Below, one piece after another: positions 32,515-42,900 of a stretch of DNA of 64,000 nt. The notes under the pieces were generated by a model. That model was not told the origin of the DNA. It saw only the letters and a list, made by a program, of their open reading frames with translations, and ran no database searches. The translations under genes and the position numbers were made by a program. The stretch covers positions 6,599,091 to 6,663,090 of the forward strand of contig NW_006499364.1 of the NCBI RefSeq assembly GCF_000471905.2, written 5' to 3'. This DNA comes from Amborella trichopoda. Its lineage: Eukaryota > Streptophyta > Magnoliopsida > Amborellales > Amborellaceae. Every line of letters starts with the position of its first letter. The first letter of the stretch is position 1.

Positions 32515-32690
32515 GGGGTTTAAAAACAATGTCTTTTTTAAATTTGTTTGCGTCAAAACAGTTAGTAAAAAATAAATAAAATATGTTTAGAGGGTTAGAA
32601 GATATAATAGAGTGAATTTCTATATAGCAAAATAGGTTTTACAACTTTATGTCAATGGAGAAATGAAAGTTGAAAATAAGGTACATGTGC
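32515..32690 (-). repeat. Right end of the long inverted repeat (possible Pack-MULE end)
   Basis: In reverse complement it carries the three blocks listed for 24883-25040, in the same order, with a longer spacer before the innermost block. Confidence 0.45.
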
Positions 32691-32909
32691 ATCTATTAAT
32701 GGTACCTATCTCTTGAGTATCGTTATGTAATCAAATATTGATTTACTTTGTGCATATAACAAATTCGCCAACAAATTTACCGCAAGCCTTTACATGTTAA
32801 CATTTGAAATTTTTCAAGGGCATGGGGTATTATTTTTAACATTAACGTGAGTGGTCATGGATTCAAATCCGACGAACAAAACCGCATTCTTATCTATTAT
32901 AAAATCACA

Positions 32910-33110
32910 CAGTGTTCAAAACAACGGATCGAGCCTACTAGGCGGTTCTGATCCGATACGATTGGTCCGATCGATTCCGACTAAATTGGCCAATTAGTGC
33001 CTCGATTTTTTTTTGAAAAATGTAATTTTGCTAAACATATTCCAAAAAAATTCAAAAAATCCCAAAAAAAAAATGTAAAAAATATTTAAAATTTACATCA
33101 TCATCATCAA

Positions 33111-33172
<62 letters not shown>

Positions 33173-34309
33173 TGTATTGTCATATAAAAAAGTAAAAAAA
33201 ATATATTATAAGCATAATTGGGTTTCGGAGAAAATGATTAGGCACCTGAAGCAATACTTTTTTAGTGATCAATATATAGTAAATATAATTAATATTATAT
33301 ATAATATGTAATCAATCTATAATATATAATATATAATATAAATTATATTAATAAAGTAAATATAAATAAATATAATATTATAATATTTCAACTCAAGACC
33401 ATGTTTATTTTTTGGGTATTTTGGAATTCAATTAAAAATGTAGGTAAATATAAAATTATTCGTCTCTTTGTGACAATTTTGATAAATTTCCATCTCTCTC
33501 TCATATTTGTGCCTATGTGTATGTTTGTGTGCCCCTCGAGGGGCTGGGGATGTAGGTATTAGATTGAAGTTCAAATCAGATGAACAACGAATAAATTTTA
33601 TATCCCTTGAGTTGAGAGACTACAAGCTTGGTACCCTGTTGGGCTTGACCAACTTTGGTGCCTCTAAGTCTACTCGTCCAAGGCAGCGAACCCTACAGTT
33701 AGCAAATAAGAAATTTGTAATAATATATAAAGTTTTAAGTAAAGAAATAGAAGAAAGAAAATTGTTTCATGCAGGCTGGACCACATTTATGCAATATGCG
33801 GTCTAGAGGTATAAAGCATCGTAGTCCATCTAAAAACATGTGTAACTAACGTTCTAGATATTTTCTTAATATGATTATTATTTTTAGTTTTCAAATTATT
33901 ACTAATTTTTTCATATTCATGATCTCCATGTTAAATACTATATATTCTCTAAAAATTAGGATGAAATTATATTTTAAAAAATGTATTTATTGCCAAGCCC
34001 GCATTTCTACAATATGCAGGTTGGGCGCATAGAAACCGTGTCTATTAGAATAATAAGGAAAAAAAGAAGAAGGAAAAATATATACTTTTTTCATTAAGAA
34101 TAGCTTTGCAGACTCTGCATTGTGACAGTGCACATATTGGCCGATTTTTAGAACAAATCGCTGATTACTGTACTAGATTAATTGGACGATTAGTGCATTG
34201 AAAAAAAAAATGCATACTTGATTGTTGGAATATGGTTAGATCGGGATCTGTCACCGATCTTGAATTAGCCAGCCGATTATTTAAAAATCGGCCAATCTTT
34301 TAAACACTG
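32910..34309. mobile_element. Non-autonomous hAT-like element (1.4 kb)
   Basis: The left end reads cagtgttcaaaacaacggat and the right end, in reverse complement, cagtgtttaaaagattggcc. CAGTGTT with an A-rich follow-up is a common hAT terminus. The flanking 8 bp are aaatcaca (32902-32909) and aaatcatg (34310-34317), six of eight matching, as expected of an aged hAT target duplication. Sub-terminal cggatcgagcc/cgatcttgaat phrases and internal AT repeats are present. There is no transposase frame. Confidence 0.65.
33106..33171. repeat. (ATT)n microsatellite
   Basis: About 20 units, inside the hAT-like element. Confidence 0.95.
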
Positions 34310-34329
34310 AAATCATGATACTACATGTT

Positions 34330-34570
34330 TCAACATTGGACATGTCGTAATAAGTTTTGGGATGCCGTGACGGAATAATAAAAACTATCATCATCTACAT
34401 ACAACGTGTCAAACTTGTGTCTGTGTGTTGACACATGCCTACGGTTGCAATATTGGACATGTCTTAATAAGTGTCGTGATGCCGTGATGGAATAAGAAAC
34501 ACTATCGTCGGACAAGTTTGCTCACGTCGACACATGTCTACGTGTTGATAAGTGTCGACACATGATACAC
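34330..34570. repeat. 117-bp degenerate tandem duplication
   Basis: The phrases attggacatgtcgtaataag (34335) and attggacatgtcttaataag (34452) head two diverged units that include gatgccgtga.ggaataa. Confidence 0.8.
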
Positions 34571-34607
34571 GAGGAAAAGCCTAAGTGTTTGGGTAACATT
34601 GATTAAA

Positions 34608-35355
34608 GTAAAAAGTTATATAACGTGTCAACTTTATGATATAGGATTAAGGTGCACCTCAAGAAACAATCAAAACATATTGTTTTGACACCACAAAACT
34701 TTCCACTATATCATCTTGACCTCACGATGTATAAATATTAAAATAAAAATTAATTTCAAATTTAAATCGTCTTTTTTAAAGATTTTCATGTGTTTATAGA
34801 TCTACTTGATTTGTACTATTTTTAAAGTTTTAAATTTCAAAATTAGGTACAAAAAATGTTTTAGGCCATCACAAAGTTTGTTGGCACTAAAATTACATCT
34901 TTTAGAATAATTTTGATGGACGCCTTACTTGGATTGTTTACAATTCATACCCTTTCAAGATGTTGATATGTTCAATTTTCAACATTTTTGAGACTTTGAA
35001 TTCACGAATAAAGACATATTCTTTTCAGCCCATTGTAAAGTTTCTAATATAAGAACCACATCTCCAAACAAATTTTAGAGGCATGCCTTACTTCTATAAT
35101 ATAATTAGGACGCTTTATAAAAACCTCACCTTTTAATTTAAATTTTAAAATTGAGTGGATTTATAGACTCTTGAAAATCGATAATGTAGAGTCTAAATAA
35201 CTTGTTTCAAACTATACTGTTTTTAGAATTTGAAATGAGGTTTTTCTTCATATCCGCACAAGTGGAGGTCTAAATGATAAGTTGGAGGGATTTGCAATGT
35301 CCAAATATTCTCTTCAAGATAATTTTTGAGGTGCACCTTAATAGTATAAGGGTAG
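34608..35355. mobile_element. Inverted-repeat element (family R, about 0.75 kb)
   Basis: The left end region attaaggtgcacctcaag (about 34646) is inverted at about 35325-35345 (ttgaggtgcaccttaatagt). Internal phrases such as tagatctacttgatttgtac and atcttgacctcacgatgtat recur at 55500-55900, and related ones occur in family Q elements. It is non-coding and lies in the promoter-distal region of the PRS gene. Confidence 0.6.
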
Positions 35356-35369
35356 ACTTATGTAAACTT

Positions 35370-35632
35370 CTTCCAAATCAAAATTCATTGTGAGAGAGAT
35401 TGAGGGAGACTTTGCCAGATAGATTGGGCACTAGCAATAACCGCCGCACCACAAAAAAAACACGTGCATTTCGAAGGTGGGTCTCTCTCTCAAAACTCAG
35501 AAGACATTTTCGAAATTTGCAGAGGAACCAGGGCCATTTTCCGGCCCGATTTGTACTCTCCTTCCACTTTGAATTGTGAAGCATCGCCGTTCTCTGCAGC
35601 AGGGAGGTCCTTACTTCCTTTTTTCGGCAACA
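35370..35632 (+). promoter_or_regulatory. Putative promoter/5' UTR of the PRS gene
   Basis: A G-box CACGTG is at 35461-35466, followed by a CT-rich stretch typical of plant 5' UTRs (35480-35500). No clear TATA box is seen. The start ATG at 35633 sits in aacaATGGC, an optimal plant context. Confidence 0.45.
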
Positions 35633-36033
35633 ATGGCGACTGCCCTCAATCCTCCTCTGCCTTCCTCCACTCCCCGATCGACACGTCTGACGGCTTTCTC
35701 CTCCTCTTTTTATACCTCCTCTCTTCTTCCTAAACTCTCTCTCCATTCTCTAAATAGAGACTGCAAGTTCAAGTTTGAATTGAGAGCCTTGGATCAAGAG
35801 TTGGGGTTAGGGTTAGGGTTAAGGTCACGCCACAGTTCCTCTGACACAGGACACTTTCAGTTACTGTCGAGCTCCTCTGCAACTCCGATGTCCACTGCTG
35901 CTGCTTTGAAAGCGTCTCCGCCTGTGTTGCCTGTCAAAAGGGTTTGCCTTTTCTATTGTGATGAGACCAGAGAACTTGCAGAGAGAGTTGCAGCTGAATC
36001 GGATGCGGTCGAGCTAAGGAGCATTAGTTGGAG
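35633..36033 (+). CDS. PRS3: PRS exon 1 (transit peptide and N-terminus)
   Basis: The ATG at 35633 is chosen for its context and because upstream in-frame codons (from 35576) would be 5' UTR. Ends at ag|gtattt, phase 2, splitting an Arg codon. It encodes the targeting leader and the first catalytic-domain block ending VELRSISW. The run gttagggttagggttaagg (about 35802-35822), encoding a Gly-Leu repeat, is telomere-like. Confidence 0.88.
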
Positions 36034-36952
36034 GTATTTATTGCTTCGTTACTGTGTTTGATGGAATTGTTTTTCTATGGATTTCATGGTGAATTCGTAT
36101 GCAGTTCAGAGTTTTTGTTGCTCATGCTTGTTTAGCTTAATTGGTGAATTGTTGGCATTGTTTGATTTGTGGCCTCTATTTGATGTTCGCTGTTGCGCTT
36201 TTTTTGTAATTTCAATGGTGTATCCATTTATGTTTATAGTCAGTGTTTCGTGCTATTCTCTTGTTAAATTGCTGATTTCTGTTACTTTTTCTTCGTCAGC
36301 TCTAGTGTTTTGCATGTTGGCTGTTGGAAGGTAGGCATGTTTCTTGATCTTTCTTTAACTCCATTGATGTATTAGTATTGCCTCTCATTTTTTTTGCATG
36401 TCGTTTCTCCTTGAGTTTGATTGGTGTATGAGTATAGTGCTAGTTGTTTTTCAAGACGTCTTATGGCCACTACAGATTTTTCTGTTAGGTTTCAATTGCA
36501 TGCAAATATTTTATGTTTATTGGGGAATTATCTGATGTTATTTTATCACATGATGAAGATTTTTTTTTTGAGCTTAAAATGCATTATGTAGATTACATGG
36601 TTAGGAGCATGTTTTTGGTCATCACACCATTCACATTATGATGACCTCTTCTTTGATAAATAGACGCCAAAGAATAGTGTCAATGATGCACCCATGGACT
36701 GTGTTTTTCAATCTGATAAATTCAAAGAGGAAAGATATAAAATAACAGCATAAATAACACTAAAATGTCCATCAGATGCCAAATATTACATCTGATCATC
36801 AATGTTTCTAACCTTACTAAAGCTTCTCCCGAGTTCCTAGTTCTTCGTCCCTTCTTGTGCACTTCTATACTTGTCTGTTGCACTTCGAAACAACTAGATT
36901 TAATGAGTTTCCATGCAATGTATGTTACTTTTCAAGAGAAACAAAACAAGAA

Positions 36953-36983
<31 letters not shown>

Positions 36984-39900
36984 TAGGGCAATGATATAAT
37001 GCAACGATTGTATCATTGTATAATGTAACAACACTTCTAGAAAACTCCGTTTGTGGTATTTGTGTGACCTAAAATTTTGCACACTCTCTCTTCATCTCAA
37101 TAATCAATCCAAAAAAAAAATTTCAATTTGAACTCTAGATATGGTCAAAATGAGTCCCCTCCAACAACGAATCTAGACCATTCATTCGGTGAATTTTTAG
37201 TTCTTAGCTTTTTCAAAATCACAATCATTTTTTTTCTACTTGAACATTGTTTATCTAATAATAAAGTCATCTAAAAAAATTGAAAAAAAAAAATTCCTTT
37301 TAAGGCCTAGATCTAAGCATCTTATCAAAATGGACAGCCTATGTTAATTGAGCTAAAAAAATACTTTTGAGGTTGCATTTTCAAATTTTTCTTTTTTGTG
37401 ATCGTTCATTAGAATAAGAAGAATATATATTTTAAATATTGGATCAAACAAATGGCCCTAATATGGCTTTTGAAGATTGTTGCATTATACCACTATACAA
37501 CCATTGCATGAAATCACTGCCCATATATATATATATATATATGACTAATTAAAAGACTTAGTGCAAATTAATTAAAAAACTTAGCACAAACTAATTAAAA
37601 GAGCAGAACCACATATAATCCATTAATTCACAAATTCACCAAAACTTACCAATCCAAATTGAAGAGTCTCAGGATTCTCTTCAATACGAAAACTAATTAT
37701 ACAAATATAGAAATCTACCATAAACAAATTCAAATGAACTTACATGGATAGAAGAGAGATGGACTTCGAGAAGGTCACACAAGAGGAAATGATACACTAA
37801 CAGATATATAGACTGTGTACCAACTTTTAAAAAAAACACTCACACTGTATACAGACTTTCAGAAATAGAATTCTTAAAATTATCCTAAATTTTTCCGTTG
37901 CCTTCGAATGAGGAGCCGTTCTTCTTTTATAGAGGCCCTTTGCAGACTTATGGCACTCTTAAGTCCATAAAAGATGTCGGTGGACTTGAAAGTGGTTCAA
38001 ATCCACTGCAGTATTGTCGGTGGACTTGAAATGAGTCCAAATTCGCTACAGTATGTCGATGGATTTGAAATGAGTTTAAATCCGCTATAGTAAGATTCAC
38101 TAAAGTAGAATCTTTTGGAAAGTAGGGACACGTGGCTTGGATGGTGAATGGAGTCGATCCGTGCCTTTTTCTTTTACCTCTTGAACTTTTTCGTTTACCT
38201 CTGTGATGAAAAAGGGGAGGCATAGCTTGGGTCATATCCTTCTTCCCCCTTTGGATGGTCTTCTTCTTCTTCTCCTTTGGCAGATGTGGCTGAGGTGGAC
38301 ATATCATCTACCTCGTCAAATAGTAATAACGGCTGCTTTTTAATCTCTTTTTTAGTTAAAGTAGGGTTTTGAGTTTAAAGGGTTTTGACATAGTTTGTTA
38401 ATTCGATATGGGAACCCTGCGGTTTGAGGGTTTTTTGAGGGATACTTTTTAGTATCAATGTGTTGGTGGAAAACATATTTGTATTATATTTATCCCACCA
38501 TTTTATATAAAATTGAGGGATAAATATAATACATATATATTTTCTGCGAACAAGTTGATACTAAAAAGTATCCCTTAAAAAACCCTTAAACAACAGGGTT
38601 CCCATATCAAATTAATAAATTTTGTCAAAAACCTCTAAATTTAAAGCCTTAAAGAAGAGATTAAAAAACAACTTTTATTACTATTTGACGAGGCAGATGA
38701 TATGTCCACCTCAACCACATCCGCCAAAGGAGAAGACGAAGAAGACCTTGCAGAGGGGGGAGAAGGATATGACCCAAGTTATGTCTCTCCTTTTTCACTA
38801 CAGAGGTAAACAAAAAAGTTAAAGAGGTAAAAGAAAAAGGGACGGATCGACTCCATTCACTATCCAGGACAGTTGTCGCTATTTTCTCAAATACTTTACT
38901 TCAACGAAGCTTATTGTAGTGGATTTAAACTTATTTCAAATCCTCTGATGTACTATAGCGGATTTGGACTCATTTCAAGTCCACCGACAATACTAGAGCG
39001 GATTTGAACCCCTTTCAAGGCCACCGACATTTTTTATGGACTTAAGAGTGCCATAAGTCCACCAAGAGGCTCTATAAAAGGAGAATGGCTCCTCACTCGA
39101 AGGCATCAAAAAAATTTAGGATAGTTTTAAGAATTCTATTTTTGAAAGTCTGTATACAGTGTGAGTGTTCTTTCTAAAAGTTGGTACACAATCTGTATAT
39201 TTGGTGGTGTATCATTTCCTCTCATGTGACCTTCTCAAAGTCCATCTCTCTTCTATCCATGTAAGTTCATTTAAATTTTTTTATGGAAGATTTCCATATT
39301 TGTGAATTAATGGATTATATGTGGTTCTTCTCTTTTAATTAGGTTGTGCGAAGTCTTTAGTTTGTGCTATGTCTTTTAATTAGTTTGTGCTAAGTTGGCA
39401 TTAGAGCCATAACCCAAAAGTCTAAGTTAAAAAAAAAAAATACCAAAAAATTTACAAGACAAAGGATTATATGTGGTTCTTCTCTTTTAATTAGGTTGTG
39501 CGAAGTCTTTAGTTTGTGCTATGTCTTTTAATTAGTTTGTGCTAAGTTGGCATTAGAGCCATAACCCAAAAGTCTAAGTTAAAAAAAAAAAATACCAAAA
39601 AATTTACACGACAAAGGAATTTAGTAAGGCTAGTCCAGATTAGCAAAGTTGCAGTGGCCTACAAATCTTGTAAGTCCCAAGAACGGCAAGGTTAAGGCAT
39701 GGTAGGGTCCGGACAAATAATAGCGAAGAAATAGTAATAAATAATATAGAAAAACAACTCCAAAATAGGAATATTTCTAAAGTTCGTTCCTGTGATGTTT
39801 ATGGAAAAGGATCATTCGAATTTAGGAGTTATTATATTATCAAAACTGTTGAAAAAACTATTCCAGTTAATGAATCTCAACATAGATTCGAGTTATTATC

Positions 39901-42900
39901 AAAATCTTTGATCGAAAACATTAGAAGAAGAAATATAATTATTTACGTATCGGCTTAAGTCAAGTTGCAATAAAATCTTTAATCAGAACAAGGTGAAACT
40001 ATTATGTACTTTTATGTTTAAGAGATTGTTGACATAAGAAGTTTACTGATTACTTATTAGGGATTGTAGAATCTAGCTTGAGTGAGGGACATATTTACTT
40101 TAATTGTTTTCCTAATTTTTCAGTCTCTTTAACAGATAAATATCCTCAAGGTTTTAAACTTAAACCTAAAAAGTTAGGGATTTGATATGGATATAGGATC
40201 CCAAAATCTAGCCATAGTCTATATAATATCCTATAAGGCTATGACTACACTACCTAGATGTTAAAAGAATAGATGAAAAGGGCAAACAGTATTTTTCCAA
40301 ACTAATACAGAAAAATCCAATTTAATTACTCCCAGGACTATTTCTTGGAATGAGATCAGATTGCCTGAGAGATGGACCCTTCATAATGAAGACCCTTCAT
40401 AATGAGGTTCAACCAAGACCTCTTGAAAATAAGGAGGTTGAATAAATAGTTGAATATGAAAATGGAGAAATTGAGATCTAGTTTACCCCATTAAGAAAAG
40501 CTAGAATAAATACAGGAACAAAGAATTAATATAAAATTCTTTGAAGGGTTAAAATATTTCTTAAAAGATCAAGGAATTCAAATTTCCTAATTTCAATAAA
40601 GAGATAAATATGGTAAAAAAAGAATTCCAAGTTTTTACCACTAAAGATGGCAAAGAAATTCATGCTGTCCATCCTCTTGAGATGCCCTTGGATATTGAAG
40701 GAATAAAAGCTGTTCCTTATGCTATCAGAGCCAAACATATTTGTGTTATATCTATGCCACCATTTTATATAAATTTGTCTTTGTAATTCGGGTATATAAT
40801 CCTATTTATCAGTATCAAGGTTAATCATATAAGACCATTTGATAATCCAAGGGACCTCGTATGAGGCCATGAAATAAATGTGGTAGACCCTTTTAGGAAC
40901 ATGTTTTTTATTATCGACAAATTTTTGATGGGCTACTTGCACCGTGTTTGGAAGAATATCGGGATTTGATCCGCATACTAAGAACTAGTTAGGAAAATCT
41001 TCTGAGGTTTGTAATAACCGAAATTGTATAAACCAGCTATGAGTTGCAGCTGTATTTTGATATGAAAATATCATATCCCAAGCTTTAATATAGTCATAAT
41101 AATTGTATGCTCTTAATTTAGAGCTGTTATTTTGCAAATACCTTGGTTTTAAAGGATCAACCCCCAGTCTTTATAAGGCATGATATTTAATATGGTCAAC
41201 TTTGAGTATGCCAATTCATTGTTGTTTCTATAATGGTGCTTTATATATACTGACTCTGTTTCAGCCAGTATTCTTTCAAAATATTCTCTATTTTTCCCTC
41301 CCATATTAGGGTGCATATGATCTTTTAGATATATTTTAGCTATTATATTTGGCATTTGAGCTGCATGATCTTCCTCTATTATTATTAGAGGAATAACATA
41401 TGTCTCCACATAAGGAGTTCTTGATGATGCTCGGTTTGATGGACTTTGAGTCCCTTCTATTATTATGGATATATTATCCTGATTTGAAGCCCTGGTTAAG
41501 GACGATGAAGAAGTGGCTCCTTTAGCCAATATCTTATTTAGACTCTGGATTAGTGCCTGTTTTGGATTCTGCACCCTTTTCTGCTTCCTTTTGTCGCTGT
41601 AAAAATTCTCGAGTCAAGAAGTCAGGCAAAGAATTTAATTCTCCTTTTATATGTTCTATGTAAAAATAAAAAACAAAGAAAATCGCTTGCCATCTTGCAA
41701 AAATTTGTTTTGAAGCAAAGTTTTTCACATCCTTTTCTAAAATTTCCTTGACAGACTTGCTATTGTCCTTACCAAATTTTTTTTATTAAGGTAACGTTCA
41801 AATTTGGTGATACAATTTACAATAACGAAGACTTCTTTCTTGACTGTAGAATAATTCTGTTGTGCAGGATTCCATGTCATCGACGTGAATCTTACCAACT
41901 GTTCTTTAGGATTGTTAGGAAATCTTTGTTTAAGAATTCTTCCTAACCTTATTTTTGAAGCATCTGTTTCTACTATTTTAAATGCACTAGGATGAGGGAT
42001 GGCCAAACAAGTTAGCTCTTTAGCTTTAAGTTTTATTTTCTTAATTGCCTTAGTATGTTCATTTGACCACTTTGGTGGGTTCTTTTTTAGCCGTTGAAAT
42101 AAGCTTGCAATCCAAGGCCAAATTTTTATAATAATGTGAGATATAATTTAAACTGCTTAAGAACCTTTGAAGCTGTTTTTATCCCTAATTTCATTAGGAA
42201 ATTTTCTTGTTATTCTGTCTTTTTCAAGCTGATTTCTGAGCCTAATATCAGTACATAGAGCTAATCCTTTGGCACAAATTTCAGAGGAGAGTTGCCCCAA
42301 TGTATTTCTTCCCATGGTATTATCCCATCATGCTTATTCCTTTGTCTGGTTTTTACCTTTTCAGAAAATATATTAGGAAGTCCTGAGACAAACTTTTCCT
42401 TTCAATAATTTGCCTTTGCATCTTCTCTGGTTAGCAATCTTGACCAGAACACATCGTTATACCATTTATAATGGGAAAGAGGGAGGCATCTAAGGTTTGA
42501 TAATAAGTCCTTAGATTTTTCTAGTTGTAGGGTATTGCTACCTACAAAATGTAAAGTTGTTGTATAAAGCTGAGCATTTACAACATCATCTTCATCAACC
42601 AATTTATTACTAATTAAAAGACTTAGCGCAAACTAATTAAAAGAGCAGAACCACATATAATCTATTAATTCACAAAATTCACCAAAACTTACCAATCCAG
42701 ATTGAAGAGTCTTAGGATTCTCTTCAGTATGAAAACTAATTATACAAATATAGAAATCTTCCGTAAACAAATTTAAATGAACTTACATGGATAGAAGAGA
42801 GATGGACTTCAAGAAGGTCATGCGAGAGGAAATAATACACCAACAAACACACTGACTGTGTACCAACATGTAGAAAGAACACTCACACGGTATACGGACT

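Noticed and set aside
35576..35632. Upstream ATG at 35576 as PRS start
   Set aside because: It is in frame but in poor context and adds non-targeting residues; the ATG at 35633 has a near-ideal plant context.
37948..38307. Basic 119-codon minus-strand frame
   Set aside because: It lies in a frame other than the ORF2 tail and runs through the promoter repeats; it is not conserved as a protein.
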